NCBI GenBank assembly: GCA_965232105.1
Contig: OZ246956.1
Coordinates: 4,278,001-4,342,000 of the forward strand
Reading direction: 5' to 3'
DNA from: Multivorans sp965232105
Lineage (GTDB): Bacteria; Acidobacteriota; Thermoanaerobaculia; Multivoradales; Multivoraceae
Length of the DNA: 64,000 nt
Below the pieces are notes generated by a model. It did no database searches, was not told where the DNA came from, and saw only the letters and a list, made by a program, of their open reading frames with translations. How positions within the stretch are numbered: the first letter of the stretch is position 1; each line of letters opens with the position of its first letter. Made by a program: the position numbers and the translations under genes. Positions 26,599 through 34,205 of the stretch are shown here, in pieces.

Positions 26599-27587
26599 GG
26601 CGCAGATTCCCCCTCGTAGCCGTAGCAGGCCCAGGCCCGCGCGCCGGCAGCGGCTTCGAGCGGCGGCGGCGCGACCAGGCAATGATCGTGCGTGTACGGA
26701 CAGCGCGGCGCGAAGGCGCATCCCGCGGGCAGCGCGGCGAGGTCGGGCGGCTGACCGTCGATCGAGTCGAGGCGGCCGCCGCACTCGCCCTCCAGGCGCG
26801 GCACGGAGCGGAGCAGCCCCTGGGTGTAGGGGTGACGCGGGTCGGCATAGAGCGCCGCCGCGGGTCCGCTCTCCACGATCCGGCCGCCGTACATGACCGC
26901 GACCCGGTCGGCATAGCGGGCGACCACGCCGAGGTCGTGGGTGATCAGAATGAGGGCCGAATCGGCCTCGCGGGTCCGCTCCTTGAGCAGTTCGAGGATC
27001 TGCGCCTGCACCGTCACGTCGAGCGCCGTCGTCGGCTCGTCGGCGATCAGCAGCCGCGGGTGGCAGGCGAGCGCCATCGCGATCATCACCCGCTGGCGCA
27101 TGCCGCCGGAGAACTGGTGGGGATAGTCGCCAAGCCGCTTCGCGGCATCGGGAATGGCCACCGACTCGAGGAGTTCCACCGCCTGCTCGAGCGCCTCCCT
27201 CCGGCCGAGCCCGCGGTGCAGCCTCAGGGGCTCGGCGACCTGCCGGCCGATCGTCAGCACCGGATTGAGCGACGACATCGGCTCCTGGAAGATCATCGCG
27301 ATGCGGTTGCCCCGCACAGACCGGATGCCGGCATCGTCGAGCGCCAGCAGGTCCTGGCCCTCGAACAGGATCGTGCCGTTCTCGATCCGTCCCGGGTCGG
27401 GAATCAGCCGCAGGATGGAGAGCGCCGTGACGCTCTTGCCCGAGCCGCTTTCGCCGACGATCGCCAGCGTCTCGCCCGGCGCGACATCGAGCGACAGCGA
27501 CGTCACCGCCCTGACCTTCGGCCGGTTGCCGAAGCCGCCGCGGAAGGTGACGTCCAGGTTCTCGATCCGGAGGAGAGGTTCCGTCAC
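26595..27587 (-). CDS. Oligopeptide/dipeptide ABC transporter ATP-binding protein (OppD/DppD-like)
   Basis: A 330-aa ATPase with Walker A GESGSGKS near residue 43, signature FSGGMRQRVMIAMALA, Walker B LLIADEPTTALD, H-loop LITHDLGVVARYADRVAVMYGG and the C-terminal Cys cluster (LPAGCAFAPRCPYTHDHC) of the Opp/Dpp group. The start is GTG at 27587, 53 bp after the binding-protein gene. It is the partner of the OppF/DppF-like subunit encoded next, with overlapping stop and start. Confidence 0.93.
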   Translation of the reverse strand: MTEPLLRIENLDVTFRGGFGNRPKVRAVTSLSLDVAPGETLAIVGESGSGKSVTALSILRLIPDPGRIENGTILFEGQDLLALDDAGIRSVRGNRIAMIFQEPMSSLNPVLTIGRQVAEPLRLHRGLGRREALEQAVELLESVAIPDAAKRLGDYPHQFSGGMRQRVMIAMALACHPRLLIADEPTTALDVTVQAQILELLKERTREADSALILITHDLGVVARYADRVAVMYGGRIVESGPAAALYADPRHPYTQGLLRSVPRLEGECGGRLDSIDGQPPDLAALPAGCAFAPRCPYTHDHCLVAPPPLEAAAGARAWACYGYEGESAP

Positions 27588-27640
27588 GACGACTCAGACG
27601 CCCCCACCGGCGGCAGGCCGTCGTCGACTCCCCGCCACCA

Positions 27641-29410
27641 TCAGAAGCCCATCTCCCGCTTCATCTCCTGATCGACCCACAGCCGCGCGTAAATCGGACC
27701 CGGACGAACCGCCCCGGCCCGCAGTTCGCCGCCGTAGTTCTTTACCCACGGCCACCAGGCCGTGTAGAGGTAGGGCACGGGCAGCCACAGGTACGGGGCC
27801 TCGTCGAGCATCTCCTTCGTGATCTGCTTGACGATCTCCTGCCGCTCGACTTCGTCCCGGGTCAGGAACATCTCGTGGATCCGGCGGTCGAGTTGGGGAT
27901 CCGACCACATCGACGGATTCCAGGTCTGTCCGGTGACGAAGTTCTTGCGCAGCGTGGTCGTCGGATTCACGTGGCCGCTGCCCATCAGGTAGCCAGGCCC
28001 GTGGGTGCGGGTGGTCATCATGGACAGGTAGGCCGCGTACTCCATGACCTCGATCTCGATCGTCACGCCGATCCGGTCCAGGTAGCTGGCCAGCAGCGGC
28101 GCCAGCTCCATCCGCATCGAGTTGTTGGCCGACACCTGCATCCTGAACGTGAAGCCGTCGGGGTAGCCCGCCTCGGCGAGCAGGCGGCGCGCCTTCTCGG
28201 GCTTGTACTCGAACAGTTCCTGCACGGAAGGCGGCATCGCCTCGAGCGGCTCGAAGTAGCCCTCGAACGTTGGGTGCTGCGGATAGGCGAACAGCTCGGC
28301 GTTGCCGCCGAAGAACAGGTCGACGATCTCGCGCTGGTTCACCGCCAGGTTCATCGCCCGCCGCACTCTCACATCGTCGAACGGCTCCTGGTCGACCCGC
28401 ATGACCATGAAGGTGCCGCCGGTCGACAACCACCGTGACCAGCGCAGTTCAGGCGTCGTCTTCTTCAGATGATCGACGGCGATCCAGCGGATGTACTCGA
28501 GGATGTCCAGCTTTCCCGTCCGAAGGGCCGTCAGGTACGTCGCCTCGTCCTTGATCGTGCGGTATGTGAGTTCGTCGATGAAGGGGATCTCGTAAGTCTC
28601 CCCGCCGATCGTCGTCCGGTCCCAGTAGTCCGGGCGGCGGACGTAGGTCTGCGAGTTGCCGGTAATGAACCGATCCAGCGTGAAGGGACCGGAGCCCGTG
28701 AGGTTGCGCCACTCCTTCGCGTCCACGTCGCCGAGTTCGCGCGGCACGATGCCGGAGAAGTAGCCGTAGCCGAACCGGTAGTCCCACTCGGCGTTGAACT
28801 CGCCGAACTCGAAGACGACCGTGTGGTCGTCGCGGGCCACCACGCGGTCGATGTGGTCGAAGTAGGTCGGGATCGCCTTCGGACTGTCCCGCTGGCGCTC
28901 GAAGCTGAAGACGACATCGTGGGCGTCGAACTCCCGCGACTTCATGACGCCTGGCTTGTCCGGGAACATCACGCCCCGCCGAAGCCGGATCGCCAGCGTC
29001 AACGGATCTTCCCATTCCCAGCTCTCGGCCAGCTCGCCGCGAATCGTCTCGGCGGCGAGGTACGCCTCGGAAACGAAGCGCTGGTCACCGCCCCGGACCC
29101 CCGCCTGGTCGAGGTCGCCCACGAAGAGATGCTCGTAGATCATCCCCGTGTCGTGGTTCTGCTTCCAGTTCCAGTCCGTCGTGTCCCACGACAGCGCCGA
29201 CAGCGTGACGTAGACCGTGCCCACGTCCAGTTCGCCGCCGTACCGCGGGACCTCGGGCGCGAGGCGATCCGGCATCAGGCCGCCGCTGCCCATGTCCGTG
29301 CCGGAAGCCGTCGCGTGACGGCGGTCCGGCCCGTCGAGACACCCGCTCAGGAGTGCTGCCAGAACCCCGGCAGCGATACACCCTCCTGTCCCTGACCCGG
29401 AATGCCCCAT
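27641..29410 (-). CDS. Extracellular solute-binding protein, family 5 (peptide-binding lipoprotein)
   Basis: A 589-aa periplasmic binding protein. The ATG at 29410 follows a GAGAGGAA site and starts a signal ending in the lipobox LLSGC (about residue 24), so the protein should be lipid-anchored. Family-5 features include a VYVTLSALSWDTTDWNWKQNHD opening, the ITYRLRRGVMFPDKPG-like segment (LAIRLRRGVMFPDK), VRRAMNLAVNQREIVDLFFGGNA and AGYPDGFTFRMQVSANNSM. It is long for the family and is encoded between the permeases and the ATPases. Peptides or glycosidic oligomers are the usual ligands. Confidence 0.9.
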   Translation of the reverse strand: MGHSGSGTGGCIAAGVLAALLSGCLDGPDRRHATASGTDMGSGGLMPDRLAPEVPRYGGELDVGTVYVTLSALSWDTTDWNWKQNHDTGMIYEHLFVGDLDQAGVRGGDQRFVSEAYLAAETIRGELAESWEWEDPLTLAIRLRRGVMFPDKPGVMKSREFDAHDVVFSFERQRDSPKAIPTYFDHIDRVVARDDHTVVFEFGEFNAEWDYRFGYGYFSGIVPRELGDVDAKEWRNLTGSGPFTLDRFITGNSQTYVRRPDYWDRTTIGGETYEIPFIDELTYRTIKDEATYLTALRTGKLDILEYIRWIAVDHLKKTTPELRWSRWLSTGGTFMVMRVDQEPFDDVRVRRAMNLAVNQREIVDLFFGGNAELFAYPQHPTFEGYFEPLEAMPPSVQELFEYKPEKARRLLAEAGYPDGFTFRMQVSANNSMRMELAPLLASYLDRIGVTIEIEVMEYAAYLSMMTTRTHGPGYLMGSGHVNPTTTLRKNFVTGQTWNPSMWSDPQLDRRIHEMFLTRDEVERQEIVKQITKEMLDEAPYLWLPVPYLYTAWWPWVKNYGGELRAGAVRPGPIYARLWVDQEMKREMGF

Positions 29411-29415
29411 GATGC

Positions 29416-30312
29416 TCAAGTTCCTCTCATTCTCGGATCCAGCAGATCGCGCAGCGCATCCCCGAAGACGTTCGCCGAGTAGACCACTACGGTAAGGCAG
29501 ACGCCCGGCGCCAACGCCAGCCACGGCCCCAGGTAAAGGTACGTACGGCCGTCGCCGCTCAGCATGCCGCCCCAAGTCGGCGCCGGCGGCGGCACGCCGA
29601 GACCCAGAAACGAAAGCGCCGCCTCCGACAGGATGACGGCGCCGACGCGGGTCGTGAACAGGACGATGACGACCGGCATCACGTTCGGCAGGATGTGCCG
29701 GCGAAGGATGTGGAAGGTGCCCGCGCCGATCGACTGGGCGGCGTGGGTGTAGACGTGCTCGCGCACCGACGTCACCGCGCCGCGCACGATCCGCGATCCC
29801 GCGATGCCGTAGAGCAGCCCCAGGATGATGACGATCTGGGTGATCCCCGGACCGACCACGGAAACGATGACGATCAGGAGCACCAGGTCCGGGAAGGTCA
29901 TCCAGGCGTCGACCATGCGCTGCGTCAGCATGTCGAACCAGCCGCCGAGGTAGCCCGAGAGCAGGCCGATCACGATCGACACGACGGTCGCGAGGGCGGC
30001 GGCGCAGAAGCCGACGATCATCGACAGGCGGGCGCCCATCAGAACCCGCGAGAACAGGTCGCGGCCGAGGTGGTCCGTGCCGAGCAGGAACTGCCGGGAC
30101 GGCGGCTCCAGGCGATGCGCCAGATCGGTCTCGTTGATGCCGTATGGCGCGAGCACGCCGGCGAAGATCCCGCTCAGCAGGAAGATCACGAAGACCACGG
30201 CGCCGGCGGCGCCAAGCGGCTTGGTCCGGAACAGGCGAACCACAAAACGCCGCCACCGCGACTGGCCACGCTCCGGCAGGGCGTCGGTTCCGGCTGCGGC
30301 AACGGTGGTCAT
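29416..30312 (-). CDS. Oligopeptide ABC transporter permease (DppC/OppC-like)
   Basis: A 298-aa inner-membrane protein with an N-terminal helix (AAGAVVFVIFLLSGIFAGVLA), the LGTDHLGRDLFSRVLMGAR periplasmic motif typical of DppC, five further helices, and the cytoplasmic EAA-like loop IVRGAVTSVREHVYTHAAQSIGAGTFHILRRHILPNVMP that contacts the ATPases. The start at 30312 lies 7 bp after the stop of the first permease gene. With that permease it forms the translocation pore. Confidence 0.93.
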   Translation of the reverse strand: MTTVAAAGTDALPERGQSRWRRFVVRLFRTKPLGAAGAVVFVIFLLSGIFAGVLAPYGINETDLAHRLEPPSRQFLLGTDHLGRDLFSRVLMGARLSMIVGFCAAALATVVSIVIGLLSGYLGGWFDMLTQRMVDAWMTFPDLVLLIVIVSVVGPGITQIVIILGLLYGIAGSRIVRGAVTSVREHVYTHAAQSIGAGTFHILRRHILPNVMPVVIVLFTTRVGAVILSEAALSFLGLGVPPPAPTWGGMLSGDGRTYLYLGPWLALAPGVCLTVVVYSANVFGDALRDLLDPRMRGT

Positions 30313-30319
30313 GCCGCGC

Positions 30320-31270
30320 TCATCCGTACCGCACCTTCGGATCGAGCCAGCCGTAGCTCAGGTCGACCAGCAGGTTGATCAGGAGCACCGCGACGCCGAC
30401 GACCAAAAAGACGCCGGAGATCACCGGGTAGTCCCGCTCGTAGACGCCGTCGAGCAGGAGCAGCCCCATGCCGGGGATGACGAAGATCTGCTCCATCACC
30501 ACCGTGCCGCCGATCAGCAGCGGCGCCTGCAGGCCGATCAGCGTGACGACCGGGATCAGCCCGTTCTTCAGCGCATGCTGGACGACGACCGCCCGCTCCC
30601 GCAGACCCTTGGCCCGCGCGGTGCGCACGTAGTCCTGGCGCATCACCTCGAGCATCATCGTCCGCGTCATCCGCATCGTGATCGCCGACATGGACAGTCC
30701 GAGCAGGATCGCCGGCACGATCAGGTGGGTCAGGTTCGCGATCGGGTCGACGAGAAACGGCGTGTACTCGAGTTCCGGCGCCCACCGCCACCAGACGGAC
30801 GGAAAGACCATGACCAGGGTGCCGAGCCAGAAGCCGGGGATGGCCAGCATGACGAGCGAGAACGACCGCGCCGTGTAGTCGAGTGTCGAGTCCTGACGGG
30901 TGGCCGAGAAGATGCCGATCGGCACGGCGACGGACAACGCGACGACCAGTGCCAGGAACCCCAGTTCGAACGTCACCGGCAAGCGTTCCAGGATCTGCTC
31001 CGTCACCGGCGTGCTGCGCCAGAGCGACTGGCCGAGATCGCCCTGCAGCGCGCTGCCCGCCCAGCGAACGTACTGCGAGGCCATCGGCTGATCGAGCCCC
31101 ATCGCCGCCTCGAGGGCCTCCCGGTCGAGGGAAGTCGAGACGTCGTTCTGCGCCAGCATCAGGTCGATCACGTCGCCGGGAATGACCCGCATCGACACGA
31201 AGACGATCAGGCTGGCGAAGAACAGCGTCGGCACCATCGCCAGCAGCCGTCGCAGGATGTATGTCTTCAT
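30320..31270 (-). CDS. Oligopeptide ABC transporter permease (DppB/OppB-like)
   Basis: A 316-aa inner-membrane protein starting MKTYILRRLLAMVPTLFFASLIVF, the typical OppB/DppB N-terminus, followed by a periplasmic loop (IPGDVIDLMLAQND), five helices and the EAA loop (RTARAKGLRERAVVVQHALKNGLIPVV). It is the first gene of a six-gene unit (permease, permease, binding protein, two ATPases, MFS transporter). The 96-bp gap to the divergent VWA gene must hold both promoters, but I see no convincing match to consensus there. Confidence 0.93.
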   Translation of the reverse strand: MKTYILRRLLAMVPTLFFASLIVFVSMRVIPGDVIDLMLAQNDVSTSLDREALEAAMGLDQPMASQYVRWAGSALQGDLGQSLWRSTPVTEQILERLPVTFELGFLALVVALSVAVPIGIFSATRQDSTLDYTARSFSLVMLAIPGFWLGTLVMVFPSVWWRWAPELEYTPFLVDPIANLTHLIVPAILLGLSMSAITMRMTRTMMLEVMRQDYVRTARAKGLRERAVVVQHALKNGLIPVVTLIGLQAPLLIGGTVVMEQIFVIPGMGLLLLDGVYERDYPVISGVFLVVGVAVLLINLLVDLSYGWLDPKVRYG

Positions 31271-31366
31271 GGGTGGGGTGTCAGAGAATACAGGCGCGCG
31301 GAACCTGTTGGGGACACCGGCGTCCCCGAAGGGCGACAGACGCCCGGTTAACCTCCGCGCACAGCC

Positions 31367-33385
31367 ATGCTCGCCGTTGCCCCAACTCCGCTTCGTCTCT
31401 GGCGTGCAGCCTCGCTGGGGGCCTTCTCCTGCGTCCTCACCCTCGGAGTTGCCTTTCCGTCAGCCTCGCGCGCCCAGGTGGAGCCTTTCCGTGAGGGCCG
31501 CGGGCCTGACGCCGCCGGCCTCTCCACGGCCCTGGCAGGTTCCTGGGTCCGAAACGAGGAACTGAGCGAAGACCCGTTGCCGGGCCCGCCGAGCGACTTC
31601 ATCGGCGGCTTCGCCCCGGGAGCGCTACGCCAGTTCGCCGACGGTCTCGCGGGCCGCCGCGACAGCCTCGACATCGAGTTCCCGGGGCGGCACGTTCTGA
31701 TCACAAACGCCGTGAACGAGAGAGTCCGGCTTCCGACTGACGGTCTGCCCAGAGCCGACAGAACGAACAACGTGAGCAGGGCCCTGATCGCCGAGGATTC
31801 GCTCGAGATCGTCACCGCCGGAGCGAATGAGGCCTGGCTCTGGATCGAGACGTTCTACCGGCAAGGCGACCGTCTCGTCCACCTGACCGAAACCCAGAAC
31901 TTCTCGATCCCCGACCTGCGCTTCCGTACCGTGTACGACCACGCGGACGGCCTGCCGCCCCCGTCGCGGCCGGGCAGCGTCGAACCGCCGGCGGCGACTG
32001 CCGCGATTCGAATCGTGCCGCCACGACGGTCCTACCGCGGACTGCTCGCCGGTCCGGTCGACATCCAGACCCTGGTCATCGACCCGCTCGTCCGGTCAGT
32101 CGAGTTCTTCCTCGACGAAGCCCACGTGAAGCAGGCCAGGAAAGCGCCCTTCAGGGCCCGGATCCGCCTCGACGACCCTCCGAGGCCGCAAACTCTGGAA
32201 GTCCGGGCCTACCGCGACCCGGGAGGGTTCGCCGGCTCCGACCGCATCGTTCTCAACCGTCTCGACTCGCCGTTCGGCGTTCGCATTGCGCAGATTCGCC
32301 CTGAAGGCGAGGACGACGCGGCGCTACACGTCGCGGCGAACGTCTCCGTGCCTCGTACCGCGGCGCTCGAACAGGTCGCGTTCTATCGCGGCGACCATCC
32401 GGTAGCGACCTTCGACGACCTCGACGCGGCCGCGAATCGCGGCGAAGCGCGGACGATTCCGGTGAACGCGCTGATCGAAGGCATCTCGCCCGGTGACTTC
32501 GTACGGGTCACTGCCCGGCTCGCCGACGGCCGGGAGATGGAGGACGCCGAGCTCCTCCAGGGTGCAGACCACCGCGCCGAAATCGATGTGCAGCTCGTGC
32601 AACTCCAGGTCCTCGTCGTGGACCGCAAGGGCAATCCGGTAGGCGACCTGAAGGCAACCGACTTCGAGGTACGCGAGAAGGGCGCCTGGCGCCCGGCCGA
32701 GAACCTGCATGTCTCGGATGACGTCCCCCTGGTTCTCGGAATCGCGATCGATTCCTCGGAGAGCATGCACTTCGTCTGGCGCCAGTTGCACGATGTCGTG
32801 CGGGTCTTCTTCGAGGGCGCCCTGGCGGTGGACGATCGAGCCTTCCTGGTCGACTTCGACCACACGGTTCGGGCCGTCCAGCCGTTGACCGCCAGCCGGC
32901 CCCTGCTCAAGGCCCGGCTCCATCGGCTGCTTGCCCAGGGCGGCACGGCGCTGAACGACGGGCTCCTGTTCTCCCTCCTCCAGTTCCGCAACGAACCGGG
33001 CCGCCGGGCCTTGATCGTCGTCACCGACGGCGACGACCACCACAGCCGCGCGAAGCGCGCGCAGGTCACGGAGTATGCCGAGCGAGTGGGTGTCCCGATC
33101 TACTTCATCACTCTGGGTTGGAGTGAACCTCGCGGCCCCCTCGTCAAGAGGCTCAGCCGGCAAACCGGCGGCCGCCTGTTCCGCATCCACCCCGGCCAGT
33201 CGCGGACCGCTCTGGGCCGAGAGATGCGGCAGGTCTTCGACCGGATCAACGAGGACCTGCGTCACCAGAACGTCCTGACCTACTACACCGAACAGCAGCC
33301 GGGCGCGGGCGTCGAGCCCGAGGTCCGGACGACACGCACGGGGCTTAGAGTCAAGAGCGTCCTGCCGCTTGAAGCGCTTCGCTGA
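31367..33385 (+). CDS. Secreted VWFA-related protein, array copy 1
   Basis: A 672-aa exported protein with a signal region (LWRAASLGAFSCVLTLGVAFPSASRA) and a family-specific opening (GSWVRNEELSEDP). A central Ig-like part holds IRIVPPRRSYRGLLAGPVDIQTLVIDP and VEFFLDEAHV, and the C-terminal part is a von Willebrand factor A domain of the VWFA-related type described from Acidobacteria. The MIDAS motif is complete: DSSES near residue 460, the Thr in GGTALNDG, and VVTDGDD. VWA domains bind protein partners through a metal. The end is VLTYYTEQQPGAG, then a short beta strand. It is the first of four tandem paralogues. Confidence 0.88.
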   Translation: MLAVAPTPLRLWRAASLGAFSCVLTLGVAFPSASRAQVEPFREGRGPDAAGLSTALAGSWVRNEELSEDPLPGPPSDFIGGFAPGALRQFADGLAGRRDSLDIEFPGRHVLITNAVNERVRLPTDGLPRADRTNNVSRALIAEDSLEIVTAGANEAWLWIETFYRQGDRLVHLTETQNFSIPDLRFRTVYDHADGLPPPSRPGSVEPPAATAAIRIVPPRRSYRGLLAGPVDIQTLVIDPLVRSVEFFLDEAHVKQARKAPFRARIRLDDPPRPQTLEVRAYRDPGGFAGSDRIVLNRLDSPFGVRIAQIRPEGEDDAALHVAANVSVPRTAALEQVAFYRGDHPVATFDDLDAAANRGEARTIPVNALIEGISPGDFVRVTARLADGREMEDAELLQGADHRAEIDVQLVQLQVLVVDRKGNPVGDLKATDFEVREKGAWRPAENLHVSDDVPLVLGIAIDSSESMHFVWRQLHDVVRVFFEGALAVDDRAFLVDFDHTVRAVQPLTASRPLLKARLHRLLAQGGTALNDGLLFSLLQFRNEPGRRALIVVTDGDDHHSRAKRAQVTEYAERVGVPIYFITLGWSEPRGPLVKRLSRQTGGRLFRIHPGQSRTALGREMRQVFDRINEDLRHQNVLTYYTEQQPGAGVEPEVRTTRTGLRVKSVLPLEALR

Positions 33386-33394
33386 CGCTCCCCG

Positions 33395-34147
33395 ATGATC
33401 GCGACCGCCATCCTGCTGACGGTGCTCGCGACGGCGATCATCTCGGGCGTGCTCGGCATGGCCGGGGGCCTGGCGCTGATGGCCGTACTCGCGAGCCTCC
33501 TCCCCGTGACCGGCGCGATGATCCTGCACGGCGCGGTCCAGGCGGCTTCCAACGGCGCCCGCTTCCTGTTTCTGCGGGACCGCATGATGTGGGGCGTCCT
33601 GCCCTGGTACGGCGCGGGCGCCGCTTTCTCGGTGCTCGTGTTCGTGTCGCTCGTCGTCGTTCCCGACCCGGCGCTGGTGCTGATCCTGGTCGGCAGCTTT
33701 CCGTGGCTCGCCCGGCTGCTGCCGACGCTACGGGGGCTGGACGTGCGCAGCCCCAGGACTGCCGCCGCGTGCGGCGCTACCGTGACCGCGGCGCAGCTCC
33801 TGGCAGGCGCTTCCGGGCCGCTGCTGGACGCGTTCTACCTCGAAACGGACGTGGACCGGCGCACGATCGTCGCCACGAAGGCGTTCACCCAGATGGTGGG
33901 CCATCTGCTGAAGATCGGCTACTACGTCTGGGTCTCGCGCACTCTGCTCACCGAGTTGCCCGGAAACGTGCCCACGCCCTGGTTGATCGCCGGAGGCATG
34001 CTCCTCGCGATTACCGGCGCCCGCATTGGCACGCTCCTGCTCACCCGGCTCGACGACCGGCAGTTCCGGCGTGTCACCGGACCGGTGATCCTGACGCTTG
34101 GAGCAGTGTGCGTCGTGCAGGGTGTACGCGAACTGCTGGCCGGCTAA
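33395..34147 (+). CDS. TauE/SafE-family membrane permease
   Basis: A 250-aa protein with about seven or eight hydrophobic helices. The glycine-rich repeat regions GVLGMAGGLALMAVLASLLP and LLAGASGPLLDAFYLETDV are the two half-repeats of the sulfite exporter TauE/SafE family (formerly DUF81), which moves small sulfur-containing or organic anions. It starts 10 bp after VWA copy 1 and ends 58 bp before copy 2, so it is transcribed within the VWA array. The functional link, if any, is not evident. Substrate unknown. Confidence 0.85.
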   Translation: MIATAILLTVLATAIISGVLGMAGGLALMAVLASLLPVTGAMILHGAVQAASNGARFLFLRDRMMWGVLPWYGAGAAFSVLVFVSLVVVPDPALVLILVGSFPWLARLLPTLRGLDVRSPRTAAACGATVTAAQLLAGASGPLLDAFYLETDVDRRTIVATKAFTQMVGHLLKIGYYVWVSRTLLTELPGNVPTPWLIAGGMLLAITGARIGTLLLTRLDDRQFRRVTGPVILTLGAVCVVQGVRELLAG

Positions 34148-34205
34148 AGGACTGGGCGCGCTGGCCTGTATCCTGCATGAATCGGGTTCGAGTTCTCACC
34201 TAAAC

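Noticed and set aside
34180..34205. A GGGTTCGAGTTC segment resembling a tRNA T-arm
   Set aside because: The flanking bases do not form a T-stem and there is no acceptor or anticodon stem around it.
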